Source: a virus | Direction: 5' to 3' (one strand) | IMG/VR virus record: IMGVR_UViG_3300022821_000003 | Span: 1-62,977 of that record | DNA length: 62,977 nt | Shown here: piece after piece, positions 33,951 through 40,666 of the stretch | Layout: the number at the start of each line of letters is the position of its first letter | Position numbering within the stretch: position 1 is the first letter of the stretch | The notes under the pieces: model-generated | Databases searched by the model: none | Seen by the model: only the letters and a program-made list of their open reading frames with translations | Told to the model about the DNA's origin: nothing | Position numbers and translations under genes: made by a program

Positions 33951-34670
33951 TTAAAATGGCATTGGCTCAACAGGGATGCCAGCCGACATAGTAGCACCAG
34001 AGGGCACAGGAGGGGCATCAGGCGTTTTATTTGCATGGTCTGCCTTAATGTGTATGAGACTGTTAAGGTCTACGTATATGGAAGGTGCTATCTGGTTAAT
34101 CTTTAGAGCATGTTTCCTTACCATGTTTCCGATAAGACCTCCTATAACTAAACAGTTAAAAGAGATAGACCTACCAGTGCATTGTTCATGGTCGACAGCT
34201 CCTGGTTCTACTGTAGATAATAAGTAGGTTCTTGATTTATAATAATGTAGTTCAAATGATAAGCCTCCCATTCTTCCATCTATTATTGTTAAATCCTTAT
34301 CTTTATATATCTCTCCTAATCTTATTCTCTCTGCCATCGAATCTATTGTTATTATGATAAGACCATCTACAATATACTCCTCTTCTTTTATATTCTTCAT
34401 GATAGATATTGTAGTTCCTGTCTGTTCAAAGACATTTTTAGCTAGTGCCTTGACCTTGAACTCTCCGAGTTGGTCTTCTTTGTAGAACTGAGATGCTATG
34501 TTATGATTCTCTACCTTATCATTGTCATAGACAGTAATGTTACTGCATCCGACTTTAGCAAGTGTTAATGCAACCCAACTTCCTATCCCACCTGCTCCAA
34601 GGATATGTATTGGAAACCTTAAGTCTCCAGCTTTTATGATGTCGAGTTGTCTACTATATCTTTTAGACAT
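33951..34670 (-). CDS. E1-like Ubl-activating enzyme (ThiF family)
   Basis: 239 residues. Rossmann ATP-binding loop GAGGIGS (25-31), acidic strand end YDNDKVENHN with the conserved Asp and Asn, Lys in FKVKALA (about 71-74), and Cys164 in EQCTG as the candidate thioester cysteine. ThiF/MoeB/E1 enzymes adenylate the C-terminal Gly of ubiquitin-like proteins. It ends with VEPMPF, an SSB-like PF tip. It is downstream of and co-directional with JAB, E2-like and Ubl genes, so activates the Ubl at 37165 (inference). Confidence 0.85.
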   Translation of the reverse strand: MSKRYSRQLDIIKAGDLRFPIHILGAGGIGSWVALTLAKVGCSNITVYDNDKVENHNIASQFYKEDQLGEFKVKALAKNVFEQTGTTISIMKNIKEEEYIVDGLIIITIDSMAERIRLGEIYKDKDLTIIDGRMGGLSFELHYYKSRTYLLSTVEPGAVDHEQCTGRSISFNCLVIGGLIGNMVRKHALKINQIAPSIYVDLNSLIHIKADHANKTPDAPPVPSGATMSAGIPVEPMPF

Positions 34671-34671
34671 T

Positions 34672-35700
34672 CTATTGTTTTAGTTCATGACCATTACCTA
34701 ATCCTTTAATATCAGAATCGATAATATCATCTTCTTCAGATGAATCATTAACATTTTTATATGAATTAGCTATGTATCCATTGACAGCATCGTATTCATC
34801 TCCGTATAAATTACCATACTTTTCATAATAATCATCACAGATACAAAAGGTTACTGGATTATAACAATCAGGACAAAAGATTATTTCTTCATCGCTTTCT
34901 TCTAATCTTTCACACTCTTCACATCTCCTATCATCAACTCCATAGATTATATCATCAAGTTTATTTTCGAAAGTAGCCTTGTCCGTTCTGCCAAAGAATG
35001 AGTCTTGCGTTTTTTTTTTAGATTTTTCATAAGTCCTCTCAACTTTATAGACTTTTTCCCTAACCTTAGCTTTAACTTCAGCCTCACATTCAGAATATAT
35101 CTCTGGGCAATAGAATAAGAGTTTCTTTGTCTCAGCAATCTCATCATCTTTTTTAGATATTTCATCTTCTAAAGCTGATTGTTCTTCCTCTAATTTAGAG
35201 ACAGTTTCTTCTATAACTTTATCCAGATCTTCATCAATGAGAATCTCTACATCAACCTTTGTTTCATGTGGAGCAAAGACTAAACCAAAGTCAGATGGGT
35301 CTAACGGAAGCACATCGATACGTCCTAAAAACTTTCCCTCCTTATTCGTAACGATTGATATAAGTTTCTTATTGTCTTTTACATGCTCCTTTATTGTATC
35401 ATCATCTGTAGTTGACCACGAAACACCTAAATCTCCATGTGTATGCCACCAAACATTCCAGTCCTTTAATGACTCTTTAGCTTTAGACATATCATACATA
35501 AACTTAGCCATTGCTCCAGTATCTAGGTTAGTCGATGCAGAACCACATTCTTGGTCAAAAAGTGCTATATCTATTAACATAATCTCACCATCCTCTGTAA
35601 TAACACTCTTTCCCATCCCAGAGACTTCTCCAGGTGCATGATGAGTGTAGGCAGCGAGTTTGATTGCTGTTTTATTTTCTATTAATATTTTTTCTACCAT
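34672..35700 (-). CDS. JAB/MPN-domain isopeptidase
   Basis: 342 residues. N-terminal JAB domain with full JAMM metal site: Glu25 (GEVSGMG), His86-x-His88, Ser96 and Asp99 (HTHGDLGVSWSTTD), in the spacing of deubiquitinases. Then a coiled coil (about 155-215) and a C-terminal zinc ribbon region (CEEC...CPDC...C-x-C). Role: trimming the Ubl after its GG (removing the two C-terminal leucines) and/or removing it from targets. Starts at a CCACTTAAGTCGCT box. Confidence 0.85.
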   Translation of the reverse strand: MVEKILIENKTAIKLAAYTHHAPGEVSGMGKSVITEDGEIMLIDIALFDQECGSASTNLDTGAMAKFMYDMSKAKESLKDWNVWWHTHGDLGVSWSTTDDDTIKEHVKDNKKLISIVTNKEGKFLGRIDVLPLDPSDFGLVFAPHETKVDVEILIDEDLDKVIEETVSKLEEEQSALEDEISKKDDEIAETKKLLFYCPEIYSECEAEVKAKVREKVYKVERTYEKSKKKTQDSFFGRTDKATFENKLDDIIYGVDDRRCEECERLEESDEEIIFCPDCYNPVTFCICDDYYEKYGNLYGDEYDAVNGYIANSYKNVNDSSEEDDIIDSDIKGLGNGHELKQ

Positions 35701-35714
35701 AGCGACTTAAGTGG
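35701..35714 (-). promoter_or_regulatory. early-junction box CCACTTAAGTCGCT
   Basis: Abuts ATG 35700 of the JAB gene. Confidence 0.6.
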
Positions 35715-36819
35715 ATGAAAGCTCTTCTCCACAATCTGGACAATCACCATCTTCATTAATAGTTACAGAACGCTCGCAGTTCTCACAATATGCACTCGTA
35801 GTATTTAAGTTCTTGAAGTCTTCAGCAAACTTACGACCATCCCATTTCTCATTTTCATCCCAGTAAATATTAGAAAACCAATCGATTTCATTCTCTGGCT
35901 TAATAGTTACAGTCTGAGCACAAAAGAATTCTTCCTCTTGAATATATGGATTACCATAGTCTGGTTTTTCTAAGAATATAATTAAAAGATAAGCTAAACC
36001 GATTATATTCCCTTCATTCCTTAACTTCATGACCTCATCACCCACACTCTCTCCTAAACATAAAGTTGAATTGTTTATACAAGGATGGTGGTATTTGAAC
36101 CTGTCTTTATGTCTCTTGTAGTTTATTGCTCTGACTCTTTGACCAGAATCTAATGGGATTAAAATTTTATATGCACCTAAAGTAAAGTCTCCTAATGATG
36201 ATCCTTCTCTATGATATACTAAATCATTAGTTGTGATTAGAACACTTTTATATCCATCAGATTCTATTGGGTCTACTGATGCTATCTTCTTATTAGACAT
36301 AAACTTATCATACTTGGAAACAAGTTCATCCACATTAACTGTTAGTCCTCTTTTACTTTTAATTAAGTCTGCAAGCTTATGATTGTCACCTTCTATCTGT
36401 AGTTCTTTTCTAGATAAATCTGCAGCAAGACTTCTTGCAGTAGATACTAAAGAACGTAATGAATCTTCTTTAGACCTAATCTTTATTGGTAACTCAGATA
36501 TTTTCTTGAAAGCAAGTTCTCTAATCAATCCAACAAATGCACGTTTCTTTTCATCTGATAAATCAACAGAACTATCTAAATCAGACTCTTTGAATAGCAA
36601 ACTATATCCATTCATTCTATCTGTCCTATTCTCTAATGTATGACAGAACGGATGTTCGTCATCAAAAGCAATGTTTAACATACTATCTCTAATCTCGATA
36701 ATTGTTCCTTTATATTTATTATCTTCTACATCAAACAAATCTTTATTTGACATAAAAGGTTTAAAGTTTTTGTTAGTAACGATTCTATCACCAACATAGA
36801 CTTTTGTATTTTTTCTCAT
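35707..36819 (-). CDS. E2-like Ubl-conjugating protein with extra N-terminal domain
   Basis: 370 residues. Residues 190-310 have an E2 (UBC) pattern: beta strands, YHHPCINN (244-250), STLCLGE with the candidate catalytic Cys254, then a helix and EKPDYGNPY. C-terminal zinc ribbon CENC...CPDC. The first about 85 residues (VGDRIVTNKNFKP...) are homologous to the stand-alone protein encoded next door (36823-37086). A helical linker joins the two. It would carry Ubl as a thioester and pass it to a target. Confidence 0.8.
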   Translation of the reverse strand: MRKNTKVYVGDRIVTNKNFKPFMSNKDLFDVEDNKYKGTIIEIRDSMLNIAFDDEHPFCHTLENRTDRMNGYSLLFKESDLDSSVDLSDEKKRAFVGLIRELAFKKISELPIKIRSKEDSLRSLVSTARSLAADLSRKELQIEGDNHKLADLIKSKRGLTVNVDELVSKYDKFMSNKKIASVDPIESDGYKSVLITTNDLVYHREGSSLGDFTLGAYKILIPLDSGQRVRAINYKRHKDRFKYHHPCINNSTLCLGESVGDEVMKLRNEGNIIGLAYLLIIFLEKPDYGNPYIQEEEFFCAQTVTIKPENEIDWFSNIYWDENEKWDGRKFAEDFKNLNTTSAYCENCERSVTINEDGDCPDCGEELSST

Positions 36820-36822
36820 ATT

Positions 36823-37086
36823 TTATACACCATCTTCTAGCTCAAACTCTTCTCTTTCGAGCATACAGCCAGTCGAATTACTTAATAATCCATTCAAATG
36901 ATTTGTAAAGCTTAAACCTCGACCGAATCTAATGCCATAAAAGCTACTCTTTCGAGTCACGATTATACCACGAAACCGTTCTTGCTTTAAATCAATCTCT
37001 TTTCCCTTGTTGTCTTTAGGACTAAATCTTGGAGTTGTTTTTATAAAATCTCCAACATAAGCTCTTTTGACGGTTTTTCTTTTCAT
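36823..37086 (-). CDS. small domain protein, paralogue of the E2 N-terminus
   Basis: 87 residues, beta-barrel-like (YVGDFIKTTPRFSP ... RGIIVTRKSS ... LSFTNHLNG), aligns over its whole length with residues 1-85 of the neighbouring E2-like protein. May be an adaptor or target-recognition module of the conjugation system. The CCACTTAAGTCACT box abuts its ATG. Confidence 0.65.
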   Translation of the reverse strand: MKRKTVKRAYVGDFIKTTPRFSPKDNKGKEIDLKQERFRGIIVTRKSSFYGIRFGRGLSFTNHLNGLLSNSTGCMLEREEFELEDGV

Positions 37087-37100
37087 AGTGACTTAAGTGG
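37087..37100 (-). promoter_or_regulatory. early-junction box CCACTTAAGTCACT
   Basis: Best-consensus copy, abutting ATG 37086 and placed just after the terminator of the Ubl gene. Confidence 0.65.
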
Positions 37101-37120
37101 ACAAATGTCCTTAATTAAAT

Positions 37121-37154
37121 TATAAATAAAAGAGGCTATAACTGATAGCCTCTT
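37121..37154 (-). terminator. intrinsic terminator after the Ubl gene
   Basis: 10-bp perfect stem AAGAGGCTAT/ATAGCCTCTT with 5-nt loop, followed leftward by TTTATTTA. Would uncouple Ubl expression from the enzymes downstream. Confidence 0.85.
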
Positions 37155-37164
37155 GTTCTATAAT

Positions 37165-37401
37165 CTATAAAAGACCACCTTCTTTACGACCAACGATTTG
37201 AAGTGTATCACCATCTTCAAGTTTGTCGTCCAATTTGATTGGATCAGTTTCACCATTCATGTGAACAGCCTCTGATGAACCAACTGTCATGTTAGCCTCT
37301 TCTAAAACAAATCTTAGAGTAGATTCGTCAGGAACTCTAACAGTTACTGATTCTTCTCCAAACTTGGTAATCTCTACTGAGATTAATTCACTTCTTTGCA
37401 T
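37165..37401 (-). CDS. ubiquitin-like beta-grasp protein (Ubl)
   Basis: 78 residues: two N-terminal strands (SVEITKFGEESVTVRV), a helix (STLRFVLEEANMTV), then VHMNGETDPIKLDDKLEDGDTLQIV, the classic beta-grasp order of ubiquitin/ThiS folds, and C-terminus GRKEGGLL. Gly75-Gly76 would be exposed by removal of Leu77-Leu78, which the JAB protein nearby could do. Upstream of E2-like, JAB and E1-like genes, and has its own terminator, consistent with high-level substrate expression. Confidence 0.85.
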   Translation of the reverse strand: MQRSELISVEITKFGEESVTVRVPDESTLRFVLEEANMTVGSSEAVHMNGETDPIKLDDKLEDGDTLQIVGRKEGGLL

Positions 37402-37479
37402 TTAATTGTGGGAAATTATATATACACTCAGGAACATATAATTATCCAATTATTAATAATATATAACACCCCGAAGGGT

Positions 37480-37833
37480 CTATATTGTATCTGCGATAAA
37501 ACACTTTTCATTATAAGCCTTAGCTATATCTTCAGGTGTCAACTCTGGGTCTTCCTCACAGTAGTCATAACCATCTCTATCTGGATATGGTAAAGGACAA
37601 TCACTTTCTATTGCATCTAGATTTTCTAAGTCTTCACAGTCTAGTTTATAGTTACATTTTGGACAGATATAAGAAATATCATCGTTCTCATAACTACTTT
37701 CATGTTGGTCGTGCATATCCATATCTCCACAAAAGGATATTGTTCCATTTTCACTTCCCCAAGTCGTATATTGAGCTGTATAATCTAGGTGGTCTATTTC
37801 TTCTTTGCACTTAGGACATCTTGTTATCGCCAT
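37480..37833 (-). CDS. zinc-ribbon protein ending in YNEKCFIADTI
   Basis: 117 residues: N-terminal CPKCKEE and central CPKCNYKLDC zinc ribbon pairs, very acidic linker, C-terminal YNEKCF signature of the early family. A UUCG-capped hairpin (ACCC-UUCG-GGGT) lies right after the stop. Immediately upstream of the Ubl gene, so could be a conjugation partner (inference). Confidence 0.6.
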   Translation of the reverse strand: MAITRCPKCKEEIDHLDYTAQYTTWGSENGTISFCGDMDMHDQHESSYENDDISYICPKCNYKLDCEDLENLDAIESDCPLPYPDRDGYDYCEEDPELTPEDIAKAYNEKCFIADTI

Positions 37834-37838
37834 ATATT

Positions 37839-38231
37839 TTATCTAAATTTATTTAATTGTTTTACACTAACATTAGCCAATCCTAGCTTACTATCTGATA
37901 TTGTACTAAAAGCCGTACTTGATAAGTCTATTATTCTATCTGGGTATGTTGATTCATCTGGTCCATAATCTGTTATAAGGACTTCTACTGACTTACCATT
38001 ATCTAGGTTGGTTACCTCAACAAAAGAATATCTTATGAAGTCTCTCGTTGCACAAACATAATGTCCTATACTTGACCAATCTCCTATTGTATAGTCATAA
38101 TAGCTTGCTACTCCAGTTAATACTTTATCATCATTCTCAGGGAGGAAGTATCGATTTGATTCTTGCTCCTTATTACTGGAACATGAAGACAAAAAAAGTA
38201 TTAAGATAATTATTATTGGTATCTTTTCCAT
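37839..38231 (-). CDS. RlpA-like lipoprotein (double-psi beta-barrel)
   Basis: 130 residues. Signal peptide with lipobox LSSC (Cys17), then GVASYYDYTIGDW..., TNLDNGKSVEVLITDYGPDES and RIIDLSSTAF, the RlpA/expansin-type order with conserved GP and DLS. RlpA proteins bind or cleave denuded peptidoglycan. A secreted lipoprotein in the early arm may alter the envelope, for example superinfection exclusion, or help lysis. Its ATG lies inside the upstream gene's last codons. Confidence 0.7.
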   Translation of the reverse strand: MEKIPIIIILILFLSSCSSNKEQESNRYFLPENDDKVLTGVASYYDYTIGDWSSIGHYVCATRDFIRYSFVEVTNLDNGKSVEVLITDYGPDESTYPDRIIDLSSTAFSTISDSKLGLANVSVKQLNKFR

Positions 38232-38455
38232 AGTTTTTTATCAAATTTATGACATGCTTCATTATATTTCTCTGGTGTTTCATTATATAAAGATATGTTT
38301 TCAAAAAATACTCCACCATTATTTTTTGGACGCCATGCTATACCTTCACCAATCGATTCTATCTTAAAAACGAGACCGAGTTTCCATCCAGCATCAGGAA
38401 TCATTCCTCCCATTCTATTATGACATATAACAACATCTCCAACTTTAAATTTCAT
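38213..38455 (-). CDS. small early protein with YNEACHKFDKK signature
   Basis: 80 residues: SH3-like start FKVGDVVICHNRMGG, then YNEACHKFDKK near the end. The CCACTTAAGTCACT box abuts the ATG. Translationally chained to the RlpA-like gene by 19-nt overlap. Confidence 0.65.
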   Translation of the reverse strand: MKFKVGDVVICHNRMGGMIPDAGWKLGLVFKIESIGEGIAWRPKNNGGVFFENISLYNETPEKYNEACHKFDKKLWKRYQ

Positions 38456-38469
38456 AGTGACTTAAGTGG
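38456..38469 (-). promoter_or_regulatory. early-junction box CCACTTAAGTCACT (type example)
   Basis: Reading leftward: TTAATTAATCCACTTAAGTCACT-ATG. The core ACTTAAGT is an 8-bp palindrome. Copies occur at 25677, 28008, 31503, 33202, 33932, 35701, 37087, 39908, 41410 and 41683, with partial ones at 22361 and 40319. Role unknown (promoter element, operator, RNA processing site or translation initiation element). Confidence 0.65.
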
Positions 38470-38495
38470 ATTAATTAATAACTTCTGCACATTTG

Positions 38496-38603
38496 CTATA
38501 TGTCTGCTATATCACAGAGTTTACATGCAGAATGATAATACTTACCATGTTTATAAAATTCTTTTAATTCTTTGGTCTCTTTACATCTAATACATTCTTT
38601 CAT
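38496..38603 (-). CDS. 35-residue zinc-finger-like protein
   Basis: MKECIRCKETKELKEFYKHGK... CKLC: C-x2-C at the start and C-x2-C near the end, the CxxCxxxKxxxEF layout of small phage zinc proteins related to HNH-type zinc knuckles. No nuclease residues. Between the HAD phosphatase and the early-family gene. Confidence 0.55.
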   Translation of the reverse strand: MKECIRCKETKELKEFYKHGKYYHSACKLCDIADI

Positions 38604-38608
38604 ATTCA

Positions 38609-39058
38609 CTAGAACGAACCCTCTGCCACTTGAAGACATTTAAGACCAAGCTCCCTCCACATTTGGACGACTTGATTCCTGTCATCAAGGACAAATAGTA
38701 TATTATATTTATCTTTTACATTTGCATCAAACAACTCTCTCTTGACGATACTATCCCTTCTATTATCTTTATTGGTTCTCATAAACAAATCATCATAAGG
38801 GATATCATTAGTCATTAACCATTCAAGAGTTACATCTTTACAGTCTTCATCTCTCCCAGACAACAATATTATTCTGTAATCATCTGCTTTATACTTCTTT
38901 ACAATGTCTAAGATGTGATAATGAACTCCATCGCCTATTGCTTTATGATATTCGAATGGTGTTCTGTCAATCATGTAGGCTAAAGTGCCGTCAATATCGA
39001 CGATTAATGCTTTAGGTAGATATGCTCTATCTATTGCTATATTTTTTATCTTTGTCAT
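38609..39058 (-). CDS. polynucleotide kinase 3'-phosphatase domain (HAD family)
   Basis: 149 residues. DIDGTLA (21-27) is HAD motif I; LLSGRDED is motif II and LDDRNQVV motif IV. The order matches the C-terminal phosphatase half of T4 Pnkp, which removes 3'-phosphates or 2',3'-cyclic phosphates from RNA ends. The kinase half is a separate gene at 22357. The ATG is nested in the upstream gene's YDK codons. Confidence 0.75.
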   Translation of the reverse strand: MTKIKNIAIDRAYLPKALIVDIDGTLAYMIDRTPFEYHKAIGDGVHYHILDIVKKYKADDYRIILLSGRDEDCKDVTLEWLMTNDIPYDDLFMRTNKDNRRDSIVKRELFDANVKDKYNILFVLDDRNQVVQMWRELGLKCLQVAEGSF

Positions 39059-39368
39059 AGTTAAAACATTTTAAATTATAATCTTTTGTTGATTGTTTAA
39101 ATGGTTTTATTACACTGAATTTATTTTCATATTGCCAATGATTATCATAACAGTTTATAGTCCATCCATATTTATAATCAGAACAAGAATTAATTATTGG
39201 GTTGCCTCCCCTGTAATCAGGATTGTTGGATACAAACATAAAATAGTCATATTCTTCTGATGTTTTGTATATCTTCCCAACTGTTGAATGTCCAGAGTTA
39301 CTCACTACAACTACATCTATCGGTTCATCTTTTTTTAATTTTAATAGTTTTTGTCTAAATGCTTTCAT
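39027..39368 (-). CDS. small early protein with YNLKCFNYDKDKK signature
   Basis: 113 residues: a beta-rich domain with IDVVVVSNSGHSTVGKIYK, then YNLKCFNYDK near the C-terminus. The next gene's start ATG lies within the TAT-GAC codons of the signature. It begins 14 nt after the 3' end of the split tRNA. Confidence 0.65.
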   Translation of the reverse strand: MKAFRQKLLKLKKDEPIDVVVVSNSGHSTVGKIYKTSEEYDYFMFVSNNPDYRGGNPIINSCSDYKYGWTINCYDNHWQYENKFSVIKPFKQSTKDYNLKCFNYDKDKKYSNR

Positions 39369-39382
39369 ATATTTTATCTATG

Positions 39383-39885
39383 TTGCGAGAGTGGGATTTG
39401 AACCCACGACCTCATGGTTATATTAAAGCACTATCAATAACAAAATCTTTAGCCCAAAGGATTGTACTAATACAAAGATTATTTTTAGGTTTTTGATATC
39501 TTAAAGTTATTGTTGTTTTCTTTAACATATCTCCAGAGATTATATATACTTTATCTAATTTTTCGCACCAGATAGCTATATAATCTACCTTCTCGTAGCA
39601 TGATTCATATTTGATTCTTTTAGAACCAATTCTTTTACGAATATCTGCAACAACACATCCATTAGATGTTTTACCATGTTTTATTTGTATTTTTTTTAAA
39701 GTTCCATCAAAATCAGCTATCATATCATATGGTTCGTTATCTCCGAACGGCAATGAAACTGGATAGCCTCTTTTAATAAACTCAGCAATAATAACACCTT
39801 CTGCCTTATTTCCCTTTGATTTTGTATTCATAATTTAATAATGCACTAATGAGCCATGCGAGCTACCTGACTGCTCTACCTCGCT
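39383..39885 (-). tRNA. split tRNA-Met (CAU) interrupted in the anticodon loop
   Basis: 5' half 39885-39849 and 3' half 39419-39383 on the minus strand. Joined, they give a full cloverleaf: acceptor AGCGAGG/UCUCGCA (first pair A-A mismatch, as at the end of initiator tRNAs), D-stem GAGC/GCUC, anticodon stem CAUGG/CCAUG with loop CU-CAU-AA, T-arm GUGGG-UUCAAAU-CCCAC. The gap is 429 nt, starting after the anticodon U36, and is nearly filled by an endonuclease gene. No group I core is visible in the gap. Confidence 0.8.
39418..39831 (-). CDS. PD-(D/E)XK homing endonuclease inside tRNA-Met
   Basis: 137 residues. Asp36 (PYDMIADFDG) and Gln49-Ile-Lys51 (KIQIKHGK) match the PD-(D/E)XK group I-intron endonuclease family that includes the cyanobacterial I-Ssp6803I, which also targets a tRNA-fMet gene. 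The ORF starts 18 bases after the 5' tRNA half; its TAA stop uses the two A residues at 37-38 of the tRNA anticodon loop. A homing enzyme that cuts unsplit tRNA genes is the likely role. Confidence 0.75.
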   Translation of the reverse strand: MNTKSKGNKAEGVIIAEFIKRGYPVSLPFGDNEPYDMIADFDGTLKKIQIKHGKTSNGCVVADIRKRIGSKRIKYESCYEKVDYIAIWCEKLDKVYIISGDMLKKTTITLRYQKPKNNLCISTILWAKDFVIDSALI

Positions 39886-39910
39886 ACAAACCCACGATAT
39901 GTGGGTTTGT
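39886..39910 (-). promoter_or_regulatory. perfect hairpin abutting the tRNA-Met 5' end
   Basis: ACAAACCCAC / GTGGGTTTGT, 10-bp stem with 5-nt loop; its 3' edge touches nucleotide 1 of the tRNA. May help 5' processing or be a leftover of an older tRNA T-arm. Confidence 0.5.
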
Positions 39911-39921
39911 GACTTAAGTGG
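39908..39921 (-). promoter_or_regulatory. early-junction box CCACTTAAGTCACA
   Basis: Here the box precedes the hairpin and tRNA-Met rather than a coding start, which argues it is not only a translation signal. Confidence 0.6.
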
Positions 39922-39924
39922 ATT

Positions 39925-40299
39925 CTATAGATAGTTACTTCCTTTTAATTCTTTCAAGATTTTAGCTATTGCTCTTGGTCCTTGTGCATTTAAAATCTTG
40001 TCTAGTTTGTCTGCAACGAAATCCTCTTCTGTTTCATACTTTTGATAGAAATCTAACTCTTCTTGAATCTCTTTAATTTCAGACTGTAATCTCTTGATTA
40101 GCTTTTTTCTATTCTCAAAGACGAATTCATCATTTGGATAAATACTGACGCTTCCACCCCTTTGGTCGTCGTTTGCTGAGAAACAACCACCACCATTGAT
40201 AGCTGAAACTCTTAACAGCCTCCCGACATAAGATGTTCCTCCGTGTAGAGATTTTTTTAAGATGATCTCATCACCTATAATAACTCTAGGATTTTTCAT
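39925..40299 (-). CDS. hypothetical protein with SH3-like start and coiled coil
   Basis: 124 residues: beta-barrel-like N-terminus (VIIGDEIILKKSLHGGTSYVGRLLRV), a Gly-rich stretch and a coiled coil (QSEIKEIQEELDFYQKYETEEDF). The start of the barrel resembles the VGDxI start of the E2-like N-domain and the early family. Unknown function. Confidence 0.5.
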   Translation of the reverse strand: MKNPRVIIGDEIILKKSLHGGTSYVGRLLRVSAINGGGCFSANDDQRGGSVSIYPNDEFVFENRKKLIKRLQSEIKEIQEELDFYQKYETEEDFVADKLDKILNAQGPRAIAKILKELKGSNYL

Positions 40300-40346
40300 A
40301 GTTTATTTTAAATTAATAATAGTGACTTATTGTTTTATCTACAATA

Positions 40347-40538
40347 TTATTTTATAATAGTTAATGATAATATTGTTACAAATGTAGCACAAAACAACGA
40401 CCTAGCAACACTCTTAGCGACACGAGTGGAATGAGGCTTGGTGACGTTTTGCACTGTAAAGTTTTTTTGATCGCCATCACATAGAGCAGTGGCGATATAG
40501 TTGTGTCTTTTCATCTCCTTTTGTTTCCTTAACAGCAT
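40347..40538 (-). CDS. small basic protein with hydrophobic C-terminus
   Basis: 63 residues (or 55 from ATG 40514). The C-terminal LFCATFVTILSLTIIK could be a membrane segment. Overlaps the next small gene in another frame over about 60 nt. Uncertain. Confidence 0.35.
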   Translation of the reverse strand: MLLRKQKEMKRHNYIATALCDGDQKNFTVQNVTKPHSTRVAKSVARSLFCATFVTILSLTIIK

Positions 40539-40635
40539 GACTCACTACTGCAATAGGATTATTATATATATATGTTGCCTCAGATATACTACAATCTTGT
40601 TCATAGGCAATCTTTTTTATAGCATTTTTAATCAT
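40477..40635 (-). CDS. small hypothetical protein, first gene after the consensus promoter
   Basis: 52 residues, MIKNAIKKIAYEQDCSISEATYIYNN..., helical with a possible helix-turn-helix-like start. It follows a long structured leader from the promoter at 40766. Unknown. Confidence 0.5.
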   Translation of the reverse strand: MIKNAIKKIAYEQDCSISEATYIYNNPIAVVSHAVKETKGDEKTQLYRHCSM

Positions 40636-40666
40636 ATTGATTAATCTTATTAAATAATTGTCAAGT

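Noticed and set aside
39420-39848. Ordinary group I intron in tRNA-Met
   Set aside because: No P7-type or GACAATC/ATAGTC elements seen and almost all of the insert is coding. Left open as a finding rather than annotated as an intron.
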